Made by a program: the position numbers and the translations under genes. A stretch of 64,000 bases of DNA from an uncultured Microscilla sp. (GTDB lineage: Bacteria > Bacteroidota > Bacteroidia > Cytophagales > Microscillaceae): positions 1 to 64,000 of the forward strand of contig NZ_CANLRP010000023.1 of assembly GCF_947493425.1 (NCBI RefSeq). Direction: 5' to 3'. Of this stretch, positions 26,224 through 35,111 are shown one piece after another. The notes beneath the pieces are model-generated. The model was not told the DNA's origin. It did not search any database and saw nothing but the letters and a program-made list of their open reading frames with translations. Positions within the stretch are counted from its first letter, which is position 1, and each line of letters starts with the position of its first letter.

Positions 26224-27591
26224 TTAGGTAAACAGGGCATTCATTTTTTGAATAAGCAACTTGTAAGCTGACTCACTCGCATCTCCCCAGAAACCATCTG
26301 CTCCTCCACTTCTTACCACAATACTTCCGGCAGTCATGATGGTTTTTTGAACACCTTTTACCTCTTTAGGCGACATTTTGCCAATGGCTAAACTGTCTTT
26401 TTGTATTTGTTGTTCCGTCATTTCAATCAATCTTGCCAACTTTGCAAATGCTACAGCACTGTCTTTGCCCCAAATACCATCAGCACCTCCATTATAGGCT
26501 ACTAAATTAGCTGCATCTATGATGGTTTGTTGTACACCCTTTACTTCTTCACGACTTAGCCCGCTAATATGTGTAATGTGGTTATCGTTGGCACCCTTGA
26601 GTAATTCTTGAATAGTTTTACCTGTTAACTGGAAAGCCTTTTCTGTAGAATTCCCCCAAATGCCATCAGCTCCTCCACTGCTCTTCATTAGTTGGGCAGA
26701 TTGTGTATTACCTGAGTTTATAATAGCTTGTTGAATAATCTTAATTTGTTGAGGGGTGAGGTGCATACCATTAATAGCGTATTTGGGTGGTATGTCTGTA
26801 TCAGGTGGAGCCTGGTTGTCATTGTCAGGTGTAATGGTAGCTGTTTTTAGCATGTTGTATAAATTAAGTGCACGTGGTGTATACTTGTGATTTACATAAG
26901 CTACCCAACCCCCACTTACTAGCATGCCATAAGCTTCAAAACTCCCCTCTGTTAAATTAGCAATAGCTTTTTGTGCAGTATGCCCCTGTGAGATAAAATT
27001 ATGAAAAGTTTTACAGGCAACATCTAAACTGTTGATGGCTGTTTCAAATTCTTCTGCCTCATAATCATCTAAAGGCTTGGGTAAGGCGGGTTGCATATAT
27101 TTTTCGTAATTGTTGCGCCAGGTAAGTTGATTGAAGCCATACCCACGATAACGATAGAAATCGCAACGGTTTTGGGCATTATTAGGCAAGTCGCCAGGGT
27201 ATACATGGCCATTCCATTTGGCTACATCCAATTCACTGCTAATGATTCCCCATTGCTTAAGTTGATCTCCTGCCAGTTTATTAGGTGCTTTGTTATAGGT
27301 AACTTTTCCCCAAGAGGTTGGCTCAAACATATACTTAGGACCTCCCATTTCGCGAATAACCGTAAAAGTACCTCCGGTTTCATTGTACATAATGGCAAAA
27401 TGCCCACAAAACTCTGCTAAGGTAATGGCTTGCTTGCCTGTAAAATCAGGAATATAGCCCATTAGTTTGGTAAAGTTGGAGGCATTTACAAAGTGGGAAT
27501 AGATTTGCGGGTTAGTAAGGCGAAATGTTTGGTTAAACCAGTCGGCAAATGGTACACCATTTACCCTAAAGTTCCCATTGATAGTGGTCAT
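26224..27591 (-). CDS. Lysozyme/chitinase-like protein with three C-terminal binding repeats
   Basis: A 455-residue protein. The N-terminal domain (about 1-230) looks like a lysozyme-superfamily (GH19/muramidase-like) hydrolase: helical, with a Glu in NETGGTF (Glu71), then RYRGYGFNQLTWRNNYEKY near 146-165. After a proline-rich linker there are three similar repeats of about 60 residues, each ending GGADG(I/F)WG followed by a helix (about 305, 367 and 428). They resemble peptidoglycan-binding repeats. There is no signal peptide, as in phage endolysins or effectors delivered by contractile or type VI-like machines, but no such genes are nearby. The substrate is inferred to be a cell wall or chitin polymer. 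Monocistronic. Confidence 0.75.
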   Translation of the reverse strand: MTTINGNFRVNGVPFADWFNQTFRLTNPQIYSHFVNASNFTKLMGYIPDFTGKQAITLAEFCGHFAIMYNETGGTFTVIREMGGPKYMFEPTSWGKVTYNKAPNKLAGDQLKQWGIISSELDVAKWNGHVYPGDLPNNAQNRCDFYRYRGYGFNQLTWRNNYEKYMQPALPKPLDDYEAEEFETAINSLDVACKTFHNFISQGHTAQKAIANLTEGSFEAYGMLVSGGWVAYVNHKYTPRALNLYNMLKTATITPDNDNQAPPDTDIPPKYAINGMHLTPQQIKIIQQAIINSGNTQSAQLMKSSGGADGIWGNSTEKAFQLTGKTIQELLKGANDNHITHISGLSREEVKGVQQTIIDAANLVAYNGGADGIWGKDSAVAFAKLARLIEMTEQQIQKDSLAIGKMSPKEVKGVQKTIMTAGSIVVRSGGADGFWGDASESAYKLLIQKMNALFT

Positions 27592-27644
27592 AGTTGTTGA
27601 TAAGTTTAGAAAATAAGAGACTACTGAAAGCTTTGTCTATTCCT

Positions 27645-27840
27645 AAGGAATGGTGTAAAAATAAATTTCTATAGTAACGCTAAAATATTTTGTTGCTAGA
27701 CGCGGCACGGCAATATCCAGTGGATATTGAGCGAGCTTGCGGGATGGCCGGCTAATAGCATCGCTATTCGGCTATTTTTTAACAACGTATAGCCTCAAAA
27801 GATGAGGTTAAGAATGCGTATTTATTTTGGTACCATTCCT
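27645..27840. repeat. Dispersed repeat type B with inverted ends
   Basis: About 196 bases. The left end AAGGAATGGTGTAAAAATAA is an inverted match to the right end TTATTTTGGTACCATTCCT. The outer parts match 57009-57170, including GATGAGGTTAAGAATG near the right end. The core is different and consists of GC-rich hairpins, for example AATATCC/GGATATT and AATAGC/GCTATT. Non-coding, MITE-like. Confidence 0.8.
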
Positions 27841-27856
27841 AAAAGAAGAAAATAGT

Positions 27857-27890
27857 AGCTGATTATTTAGGCAGAGCTAAATAATCAGCT
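27857..27890. repeat. Perfect 14-base-pair palindrome
   Basis: AGCTGATTATTTAG (27857-27870) and its exact complement (27877-27890) around GCAGAG. It has no T tract of terminator type and lies 17 bases outside the type B repeat. It may be a protein-binding site or a terminator remnant. Confidence 0.6.
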
Positions 27891-28058
27891 GTTGTCTACA
27901 TACAATCTGTCTTACTATCTGGCAGAATAAACTTTTATCCAGGCTCTTATAATAGATTGAATAGAAAAGGAGTTTTTTGATTAATGGTTATTTATGCACT
28001 TTCTGTACATACACCATAAAAATGCATATTAAACTTAGCAATACCAAGCTGTAAACGG

Positions 28059-28066
28059 TATATTTG
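28059..28066 (+). promoter_or_regulatory. -7 promoter element of cmk
   Basis: TATATTTG matches TAnnTTTG, about 50 bases before the cmk start. No clear TTTG is found at the -33 position. Confidence 0.5.
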
Positions 28067-28115
28067 TAAGTCGACAATTTTATACCCTTAAAAATATTTT
28101 TCCAGTCAGGTTAAT

Positions 28116-28814
28116 ATGAATCTAATGGATAACGAACACAAAATTATCATTGCCATTGACGGTTTTTCAGGTTGTGGCAAAAGCACCACAGCAAAAGTTG
28201 TGGCCAAAAAGCTCAACTATATATATATAGATACAGGTGCTATGTACAGAGCCGTGACTTTGTACTTTTGTCAAAACAATATTATGCTTGACGATGAAGC
28301 ACAAATAGACAAAGCCTTGGCAAACATCGAAATCCGGTTTGAGTACAATGCTTCTTCTGGGCAAAATGTTACTCTACTGAACGGAAAAGTGGTAGAAGAC
28401 GAGATACGTAAAATGTATGTATCGGCAAGGGTGAGCCCGGTAAGTGCGATTCCGGCAGTACGCAAAGCAATGGTAGCACAACAACGTCAAATGGGTGAAG
28501 GCAAGGGCATTGTAATGGATGGCAGAGACATTGGTACCAATGTTTTTCCAAATGCTGAACTAAAGATTTTTATGGAAGCTGATGTAGTAGTAAGGGCTGA
28601 GCGTCGTCAGAAAGAGCTAGCCGCTAAGGGACAAGAGGTAGACCTGCAAGAAATTATAGATAACCTGAGCCAACGTGATCACCAAGACAGTACTCGTAAA
28701 GAAAACCCTTTGACTAAAGCCATTGATGCCCACACCATTGATACCACCCGTATGACTATAGAGCAACAAAGCGAAGAAATAGTAGGATTGGTAGAATCAT
28801 TGGTGAGGTGTTAG
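28116..28814 (+). CDS. cmk: Cytidylate kinase
   Basis: 232 residues of the cytosolic (d)CMP kinase that converts CMP and dCMP to the diphosphates with ATP. The P-loop is GFSGCGKST (about 16-24), followed by DTGAMYRAVTLY, which binds the base and phosphate. GRDIGTNVFPNA is the conserved Arg-Asp motif, and QRDHQDSTRKENPL lies in the lid region. Length is normal for the family. The start could also be Met4 (MDNEH). It is a single gene with its own -7 element, followed by the small zinc-ribbon gene. Confidence 0.95.
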   Translation: MNLMDNEHKIIIAIDGFSGCGKSTTAKVVAKKLNYIYIDTGAMYRAVTLYFCQNNIMLDDEAQIDKALANIEIRFEYNASSGQNVTLLNGKVVEDEIRKMYVSARVSPVSAIPAVRKAMVAQQRQMGEGKGIVMDGRDIGTNVFPNAELKIFMEADVVVRAERRQKELAAKGQEVDLQEIIDNLSQRDHQDSTRKENPLTKAIDAHTIDTTRMTIEQQSEEIVGLVESLVRC

Positions 28815-28839
28815 AAAATACTTTATAGATATATGCAGA

Positions 28840-29019
28840 ATGAGTGGAGTTTCTGAGTTTGATAATGTATTCATTATGGGTGATGAAACTCCTTGTTGTT
28901 CGAAGTGTGGTGCTAGAACGGAAATAGTTGCAGAGTATACACAAACCAGGCCTTATTGTCAGTTACACAGATGCTTATCCTGTTTCTTTGAATTTGTGTT
29001 AATTGATGACGATGACTAG
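28840..29019 (+). CDS. Small zinc-ribbon-like protein
   Basis: A 59-residue reading frame starting MSGVSEFDNVFIMG and ending in an acidic tail FVLIDDDD. It contains CCSKCG and, about 20 residues later, CQLHRCLSC, so two CxxC knuckles can bind zinc. It starts 25 bases after cmk stops and ends 6 bases before the HNH endonuclease gene on the same strand, so it is probably translated with that gene. Such small ribbons can aid nucleic-acid binding. Not recognised as a named family. Confidence 0.6.
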   Translation: MSGVSEFDNVFIMGDETPCCSKCGARTEIVAEYTQTRPYCQLHRCLSCFFEFVLIDDDD

Positions 29020-29025
29020 TCAAGA

Positions 29026-29793
29026 ATGAAAAAAGGACAAAAATTATGGACGCGTGAAGAATTGATATTGACCTTATGTCTTTATTACAAGCTTCCTTTT
29101 GGTAAAATGCACGCAAAGAATGCAGAAGTGATGCATCTCGCCAAGGTGTTAAATAGAACACCAGGTTCTATAGCTTTCAAACTGGTTAACTTTGCTAGTT
29201 TAGATCCTGATTTGCAAAAACGAGGAGTGAAAGGGGCTACAAACGTAAGCAAACTAGATAGAACTATATGGGCAGAGTTTTATCAAAAGTGGGACAGTTT
29301 AGTTTTGCAAGAAGAGCAAATTAGTCAAAGTCATTTGATGATTGAGTCTGATCAACCAGATGAACATTTGATAAACTCTAAGACAGTAGGTGAAGACACG
29401 GAAGTAATACGTAAGCAACGGGTAAATCAACATTTCTTCAGAAAAAGTATTTTGGCTTCTTATGATAATACTTGTTGTATTACTGGTATACAACAACCCC
29501 AATTATTGGTTGCGGGGCATATTAAACCTTGGGCATTGGATAAACAAAATAGGCTAAACCCTCATAATGGTATTCTTCTCAACTCGCTGCATGACAAAGC
29601 CTTTGAAACTGGGCTGATTACTATAAATACAGACTACTATATACAAGTAGCTACAGAAATCAGGCAGTCAAAAGACAAAAAACTTACCTCATTCTTTCTG
29701 CCTTATCACAATCAACCCATCATTTTACCAAAAAAATATTTGCCTCACCAAGAGTTTTTAGCATACCATCATAACGAAAGATTTAAGGGATAA
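29026..29793 (+). CDS. HNH endonuclease
   Basis: 255 residues. The N-terminal part (about 1-110) is helical and begins with a winged-helix-like stretch WTREELILTLCLYYKLPFGK, probably for DNA recognition. The C-terminal HNH nuclease (about 145-215) contains CCITG, AGHIKPW (His165), NPHNGILLNSLHDKAFETG with the central Asn/His, and a C-terminal strand pair. This is the HNH_2-type layout found in standalone endonucleases and restriction-like systems. No methyltransferase is adjacent. It pairs with the small zinc-ribbon gene 6 bases upstream. Confidence 0.88.
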   Translation: MKKGQKLWTREELILTLCLYYKLPFGKMHAKNAEVMHLAKVLNRTPGSIAFKLVNFASLDPDLQKRGVKGATNVSKLDRTIWAEFYQKWDSLVLQEEQISQSHLMIESDQPDEHLINSKTVGEDTEVIRKQRVNQHFFRKSILASYDNTCCITGIQQPQLLVAGHIKPWALDKQNRLNPHNGILLNSLHDKAFETGLITINTDYYIQVATEIRQSKDKKLTSFFLPYHNQPIILPKKYLPHQEFLAYHHNERFKG

Positions 29794-30100
29794 ATACAGT
29801 GTTTTTTTGTGAATAGTGGCTGGTTTTTAACTTTTCACTTCAAAAAAGACTTTCCAATAAATGTAATCTAAAGCCCTTAATTAATTGTTTCCCATATACC
29901 AAACATATACTTTTGCCATTAATTTTTAACAAAAAGCACAAAACATGAGTTAACGAAGTGCATTTTACATTCAGTATGTTGCATTTTGAGAATAAAAAGA
30001 ACAATCCCTCTTTTATAAACTAAAAGAAGGCATTTTTTTTCTTGAAAAAGTTACTATTTTTGCGCAGTTTATAAAACACAAGAAAGTTACGGTATAGAAG
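29794..30100. other. Intergenic region before the nqr operon
   Basis: About 300 AT-rich bases holding the nqr promoter near its end. Nothing else is seen. Confidence 0.5.
30055..30062 (+). promoter_or_regulatory. -7 promoter element of nqrA
   Basis: TATTTTTG matches TAnnTTTG, 38 bases before the nqrA ATG. A T-rich stretch at the expected -33 position (about 30032-30040) could serve as the upstream element. Confidence 0.55.
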
Positions 30101-31453
30101 ATGTCTATCAAATTAAAACGTGGTTTTGATATAAATTTGGCTGGAAAAGCGAAAGCCGAAAAGGGAGATACCATCCATCCTGAATCATACATTTTTAAGC
30201 CCACTGATTTTATGGGCATCAAGCGACCAAAAGTGATGGTGAAAGAAGGGGATGAGGTAAAAGCTGGAACCCCTATTTTCTTTGACAAACTCCATGAGCA
30301 AGTCAAGTATACTGCTCCGGTAAGTGGAAGAGTATCCGAAGTAATTCGAGGTGCCAAACGCAAACCAATGGGGATCAAAATAGAAGCTGATCGTGAAACT
30401 CAATACGTTGAGTTCGATAAATACGATAGCAGTCAGCTGTCTGGCTTGAGCAAAGAACAAATCATCGCAAACCTTTCTGCAAGCGGTGTGTGGCCAAATA
30501 TTATTGAACGCCCCTATGGTATAGTGGCAAACCCCCAAAACACACCCAAGTCTATCTTTATTTCTGGATTTGACAGTAGTCCCCTTGCTCCTGATTACGA
30601 TTTTGTATTCAAAGATCAGGGAAAATACCTTCAGGCAGGAGTAGATATACTAAGCAAGCTTACCTCTGGCAAAGTACACCTAAGCACTGAAGCAGGAGTG
30701 GCCTCGGTACTTAAAAATCTTACAGGGGTACAAAAACATGAAATACAAGGAAAACACCCTGCGGGCAACGTAGGTGTACAGATTCACCACATTGACCCTA
30801 TCGTTAAAGGTGACATTGTGTGGACTACCACTCCTTACGGCTTACAGCAAATCGGCAAGCTTTTCTTAGAAGGGCGTTATGATGCTTCTAAAACCATTGC
30901 AGTGGCTGGTTCGGAACTTAAAAACCCTTGCTATTACGATACATGTGTAGGTGCTACGGTGATTGGGTTTTTGAAAAACAACCTCAAACAAGACAATGTG
31001 AGAATAGTGTCTGGCAATGTACTTACTGGCGAAAGAATAGAAATGGATAGTTCCGTTGGTTATTACAACAACCTCATTACAGTAATACCTGAAGGTGATA
31101 AATATGAGTTTTTGGGTTGGATCACACCAGGCAAAAATAAGTTGAGCATGCATCGTCCGATAGGTTTGTTGTCTTTTCTTATGCCTAAAAAAGAATATGT
31201 TCTCGATACCAATATGAAAGGTGAAGAAAGAGCCTTTGTACAAACAGGAGTTTTTGAAAAAGTGGTGCCTATGGATATTTTTCCGGTGTATCTGCTGAAA
31301 GCCATTATGGCAAATGACTTTGAAGAAATGGAAGCATTGGGTATTTATGAAGTCATAGAAGAAGACTTTGCTCTGTGCGAATTTGTGGATGTGTCTAAAA
31401 TAGATGTGCAGGCAATTGTACGTGAAGGGATCAACGCGCTCATGGATGCCTAA
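30101..31453 (+). CDS. nqrA: Na+-translocating NADH:quinone reductase subunit A
   Basis: 450 residues, a soluble cytoplasmic-side subunit of the six-subunit Na+-NQR, which oxidises NADH, reduces quinone and pumps Na+ outward. The N-terminus (MSIKLKRGFDINLAGKA) and the region with KPTDFMGIKRPKVMVKEGDEVKAG, a biotinyl/lipoyl-like domain, are typical. GNVGVQIHHIDPIVKGDIVW is a family signature, and the C-terminus IVREGINALMDA is complete. It is the first gene of nqrABCDE. The gap to nqrB is about 100 bases. Confidence 0.96.
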   Translation: MSIKLKRGFDINLAGKAKAEKGDTIHPESYIFKPTDFMGIKRPKVMVKEGDEVKAGTPIFFDKLHEQVKYTAPVSGRVSEVIRGAKRKPMGIKIEADRETQYVEFDKYDSSQLSGLSKEQIIANLSASGVWPNIIERPYGIVANPQNTPKSIFISGFDSSPLAPDYDFVFKDQGKYLQAGVDILSKLTSGKVHLSTEAGVASVLKNLTGVQKHEIQGKHPAGNVGVQIHHIDPIVKGDIVWTTTPYGLQQIGKLFLEGRYDASKTIAVAGSELKNPCYYDTCVGATVIGFLKNNLKQDNVRIVSGNVLTGERIEMDSSVGYYNNLITVIPEGDKYEFLGWITPGKNKLSMHRPIGLLSFLMPKKEYVLDTNMKGEERAFVQTGVFEKVVPMDIFPVYLLKAIMANDFEEMEALGIYEVIEEDFALCEFVDVSKIDVQAIVREGINALMDA

Positions 31454-31554
31454 TTTTTGCTTGTACCAAGCATATTGAAACAATCAAGAGAAATACAACA
31501 ACTGATAAGAAGCAGCATTAGCGAATTGCTATCTATTGAACTTTTATTAATGAT

Positions 31555-32928
31555 ATGAAATTCTTACGTAATATCTTAGATAAACAGAAACCAAACTTCG
31601 AAAAAGGGGGGAAACTACATTTTCTTCACTCTGTTTTTGATGGTTTCGAAACCTTTTTGTTTGTCCCCAAACATACTACCCCTGACAAAGGTGCTCAGGT
31701 ACGCGACGCTATAGATATGAAGCGTCTGATGATCACAGTAGTAGTGGCTATGGTACCTTGCTTGTTGTTTGGTATCTGGAACACCGGACACCAACATTAT
31801 TTGGCAATTGGCGAAACAGCCGATATGATGGCTAAAATCATTTATGGAGCCAAAGTAGTATTACCAATAGTGATTGTGTCGTATGGTGTAGGTTTAGGAA
31901 TTGAATTTGCCTTTGCCCAAATGCGCGGACACGCTATCAACGAAGGTTACCTTGTTTCCGGAATGTTGATTCCCCTCATTTTACCTGTAACTATTCCTTT
32001 ATGGCAAGTAGCTTTAGCTTCTGCTTTTGCGGTAATTATTGCCAAAGAGGTTTTTGGAGGTACAGGCATGAATATTCTAAATGTAGCTATGACTGCTCGT
32101 GCTTTCTTGTATTTTGCTTACCCTACTTATATGGCTGGCGATATCAAAGTATGGACTGCAGGAGAGCCTACTGTAATTGAACAAAAATTAGATGGATATA
32201 CTCGTGCTACTGCACTTGGGCTGGCTGCAGAGCAGTCCAGTAGTTTGGCGGCTGAGATACAGAATGCCCGCGAAGCTTATGTAGATAAAAAGGTAAAAGA
32301 AGCTGAAACAAAGGGTGAAATAAAAGATCCAGTAGCATTTAACAATGCAGCATATAAGGAGTCTGGAAAATTGCCAGAAGTAAAAAAGCTTCAGGCACAG
32401 ATACCCACCCAAGTAACCAATGCCTTCGAGTCTAAAAAAGGAGGGCTCTACTCGCTCAAAAGTTTTGTAATAGGAACTATCCCTGGTTCTATTGGTGAAA
32501 CCTCTTTTCTGATGTGTTTAATTGGTGGAGTCATTCTTATATTGACAGGTGTAGGAAGCTGGAAAATTATAGTCAGTGCTTTTGGGGGAGCCTACCTTAT
32601 GGGACTCTTATTTAATGCCATTGGTGGTAATGCATTTATGGCAATGCCAGCACACTATCACTTAGTAATGGGAGGACTCGCCTTTGGTATAGTGTTTATG
32701 GCAACCGATCCTGTAACTGCCGCTCAAACTGAAATAGGCAAATGGTATTACGGTTTTTTAATAGGAGCACTTACTGTCTTGATTCGCGTATTTAACCCTG
32801 CATATCCTGAAGGTATTATGTTGGTTGTATTGTTGATGAACGTTTTTGCTCCATTGATTGACTACTACGTAGTGGCTGCTAATAAAAAGCGTCGTTTGAA
32901 AAGATTAGAGTTAAAAAAAGCACAATAA
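31555..32928 (+). CDS. nqrB: Na+-translocating NADH:quinone reductase subunit B
   Basis: 457-residue integral membrane subunit with about 10 helices that carries covalent FMN and riboflavin. The FMN attachment site, SGAT in better-studied enzymes, reads DGYTRATAL here (213-221), so Thr219 is the likely attachment residue and Arg217 replaces the usual Gly. After it comes a charged insertion of about 70-80 residues (about 228-300; EAYVDKKVKEAETKGEIKD) compared with the Vibrio-type protein. GSIGETSFLMCLIGG then resumes the conserved helix. The gene is 6 bases from nqrC. Confidence 0.95.
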   Translation: MKFLRNILDKQKPNFEKGGKLHFLHSVFDGFETFLFVPKHTTPDKGAQVRDAIDMKRLMITVVVAMVPCLLFGIWNTGHQHYLAIGETADMMAKIIYGAKVVLPIVIVSYGVGLGIEFAFAQMRGHAINEGYLVSGMLIPLILPVTIPLWQVALASAFAVIIAKEVFGGTGMNILNVAMTARAFLYFAYPTYMAGDIKVWTAGEPTVIEQKLDGYTRATALGLAAEQSSSLAAEIQNAREAYVDKKVKEAETKGEIKDPVAFNNAAYKESGKLPEVKKLQAQIPTQVTNAFESKKGGLYSLKSFVIGTIPGSIGETSFLMCLIGGVILILTGVGSWKIIVSAFGGAYLMGLLFNAIGGNAFMAMPAHYHLVMGGLAFGIVFMATDPVTAAQTEIGKWYYGFLIGALTVLIRVFNPAYPEGIMLVVLLMNVFAPLIDYYVVAANKKRRLKRLELKKAQ

Positions 32929-32934
32929 GGAACA

Positions 32935-33687
32935 ATGAAAAAGGATTCTAAAGCTTATCTTATTACATATACCCTGTTGATCACGATCATTTCAGGTTCG
33001 TTGCTTGCAATGGCTTCAAAGGGACTGGAGAGTTACAAGGAAGCCAACAAAAAACTAGAGCTCCAGAAAAGTATTGTAAATACATTTATGGAGTTGCCTA
33101 AGTCGAGTGAAGATATTGTAAAAGTTTACAACAAACGGGTAAAAAACTATGTTGTAAATGCTCAAGGCGAAAAAATAGAAGGAATGAAAGCCTCTGCAGT
33201 AAATGTAGGGGAAGAGTATTCGGCAAAGCGTGAAACTCCCAGAAGAAGACACTTGCCTGTATATGAAATATATGGTGAAGATGGAAAAGGAGGTGTTTTA
33301 TATTATGTCTTTCCCTTGTATGGCTTTGGCTTGTGGGACGTTATCTGGGGTTACATTGCATTGGATGCTAAAGACATGAACACGATCAAAGGATTGGTGT
33401 TGGCACAAAAAGGTGAAACCCCCGGTTTGGGTGCTAGAATTTCTGATAAAGAAATTCACGAGCGATATACTGGTAAAAAAATCTATGATGACAAAGGGCA
33501 ATTACAACGTGTGGTAATGCAGCGAGGAGAACACCAGGGATATAGTATCAAACACTATAAGGGACAAGACCACAAAGTAGACGGAATGTCTGGTGCTACT
33601 ATTACCGGAAACGGAGTAAATACAATGTTCAAAGAGTATTTGAAACTGTATGATGGCTTTATTCAAAAGAAACAACAAAAAAAGTAA
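32935..33687 (+). CDS. nqrC: Na+-translocating NADH:quinone reductase subunit C
   Basis: 250 residues with one N-terminal membrane helix (about 8-27) and a periplasmic FMN-binding domain. The flavinylation motif is intact: DGMSGAT (216-222), with Thr222 the covalent FMN site formed by an ApbE-type flavin transferase. GETPGLGARI is another family signature. NqrC passes electrons between flavins in the complex. It follows nqrB by 6 bases, which implies coupled expression. Confidence 0.95.
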   Translation: MKKDSKAYLITYTLLITIISGSLLAMASKGLESYKEANKKLELQKSIVNTFMELPKSSEDIVKVYNKRVKNYVVNAQGEKIEGMKASAVNVGEEYSAKRETPRRRHLPVYEIYGEDGKGGVLYYVFPLYGFGLWDVIWGYIALDAKDMNTIKGLVLAQKGETPGLGARISDKEIHERYTGKKIYDDKGQLQRVVMQRGEHQGYSIKHYKGQDHKVDGMSGATITGNGVNTMFKEYLKLYDGFIQKKQQKK

Positions 33688-33756
33688 GCCTCATAATATT
33701 TAATAAAAGTTTATAGAAACCCTGAGGTATCAAGCCTTTTAAAAATATAAATCATT

Positions 33757-34413
33757 ATGGCAGAAACTACAATTGAAGAAGTAAAGCCTAAAAAGAAAGA
33801 GGCATTATTTTCTAAGAAAAACCGACGAATTCTTACCGATCCGTTAGATGGAGACAATCCGATTACGGTACAGGTATTGGGTATTTGTTCAGCACTTGCC
33901 GTAACTGCACAATTAAAACCTTCACTGGTAATGAGCATTGCTGTTATCTTTGTAATGGTTGGTTCAAGTGTACTTACTTCTTTGCTGAGAAACACCATCC
34001 CTCCACGCATCCGTATTGTAGTACAGTTAGCCATTATTGCTACATTTGTGATTTTGGTAAATGAACTACTTTTAGCTTTTGTATATGATACAGCTAAAGA
34101 TTTAGGTGCCTTTGTAGGCCTAATTATTACTAACTGTATTGTAATGGGACGCCTGGAAGCTTTTGCAATGGCTAATAAGCCTTGGCCTTCATTTTTAGAT
34201 GCGTTAGGCAACGCAATGGGGTACGCTATTATTCTTTTATTGGTAGCTTTCTTCCGTGAGTTGTTGGGTTCTGGTACACTATTCGGCTTAAAAGTATTTC
34301 CAGAGAGTCTTGCTACCAACGGTTTGATGCTTTACTCTTCTGGTGCTTGTATAGTAGTTGGTGTGCTTATTTGGGCACAACGTTCGTTTAATGGCTATCG
34401 TGAAGATGCCTGA
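33757..34413 (+). CDS. nqrD: Na+-translocating NADH:quinone reductase subunit D
   Basis: 218 residues. A charged N-terminal tail of about 25 residues (MAETTIEEVKPKKKEALF) precedes six membrane helices. Conserved features are NPITVQVLGICSALAVT, ITNCIVMGRLEAFA with the cysteine used for the intramembrane iron centre shared with NqrE, and FFRELLGSGTLFG. NqrD and NqrE form the pseudo-symmetric membrane pair that carries electrons across the membrane. The tail is longer than in the Vibrio protein. Confidence 0.95.
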   Translation: MAETTIEEVKPKKKEALFSKKNRRILTDPLDGDNPITVQVLGICSALAVTAQLKPSLVMSIAVIFVMVGSSVLTSLLRNTIPPRIRIVVQLAIIATFVILVNELLLAFVYDTAKDLGAFVGLIITNCIVMGRLEAFAMANKPWPSFLDALGNAMGYAIILLLVAFFRELLGSGTLFGLKVFPESLATNGLMLYSSGACIVVGVLIWAQRSFNGYREDA

Positions 34414-34447
34414 TTTTTAAGTAGAACTAAGGATTTAAGAATATATT

Positions 34448-35053
34448 ATGGAACTAATTAGCATTGCAATTCGCTCTATATTTGTCGAAAATATGATCTT
34501 TGCCTATTTCTTAGGCATGTGTTCATATTTGGCTGTATCAAAAAACGTAAAAACAGCAGTAGGACTTGGAATGGCGGTGATTTTCGTATTGACAATGACC
34601 ATCCCTATCAACTATTTGATTTACAACTATGTGCTAAAGAAGGATGCATTGGCATCTATCTTTGGACCCGGTATAGATCTAAGTTTTCTTATGTTGATTG
34701 TGTTTATTGCAGTAATTGCTTCATTTGTACAATTGACTGAGATGATTGTAGAGAAATTCTCCCCAGCATTATATGGAGCCTTAGGTATATTTTTACCTTT
34801 GATTGCTGTAAACTGCTCAATTCTAGGAGGTGCCCTTTTTATGTTAGGTAAGCCTTATACCTTAGGACAAGCCACTGTTTTTGGTCTTGGTTCAGGTATA
34901 GGTTGGTTATTGGCAGTAGTTGCTTTGGCTGCCATCCGTGAAAAAATTAAATATTCAAATGTGCCTCCTCCTTTAAGAGGTTTAGGAATCACATTTATCT
35001 TAGTAGGTTTAATGTCATTTGGATTTTTGAGCTTCTTAGGCTTTTCAATCTAA
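34448..35053 (+). CDS. nqrE: Na+-translocating NADH:quinone reductase subunit E
   Basis: 201 residues with six membrane helices, paralogous to NqrD in inverted topology. Typical stretches are [20 protein letters not shown], with the first cysteine of the iron site, and [17 protein letters not shown] with the second. The C-terminus is complete. The gene ends 25 bases before a strong terminator, so nqrF, usually the last gene, is not in this operon. Confidence 0.95.
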   Translation: MELISIAIRSIFVENMIFAYFLGMCSYLAVSKNVKTAVGLGMAVIFVLTMTIPINYLIYNYVLKKDALASIFGPGIDLSFLMLIVFIAVIASFVQLTEMIVEKFSPALYGALGIFLPLIAVNCSILGGALFMLGKPYTLGQATVFGLGSGIGWLLAVVALAAIREKIKYSNVPPPLRGLGITFILVGLMSFGFLSFLGFSI

Positions 35054-35077
35054 ACAAAACTTTATATTAAGAAGTAC

Positions 35078-35111
35078 AAAAAAGCGCTGAGTTTCTACTC
35101 AGCGCTTTTTT
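35078..35111 (+). terminator. Terminator of the nqr operon
   Basis: AAAAAAGCGCTGAG (35078-35091) pairs perfectly with CTCAGCGCTTTTTT (35098-35111), a 14-base-pair stem with a 6-base loop and a T run. Confidence 0.9.

Larger units (their letters stand above)
27592..28115. other. Intergenic region with repeat and palindrome
   Basis: Contains a type B dispersed repeat (27645-27840), a perfect 14-base-pair palindrome (27857-27890) and the promoter of cmk. No gene is seen. Confidence 0.6.

Noticed and set aside
30866-31483. Long open frame of 205 codons opposite nqrA, and similar ones opposite nqrD and leuS
   Set aside because: They are antisense shadows of clearly identified genes and have no protein features of their own.
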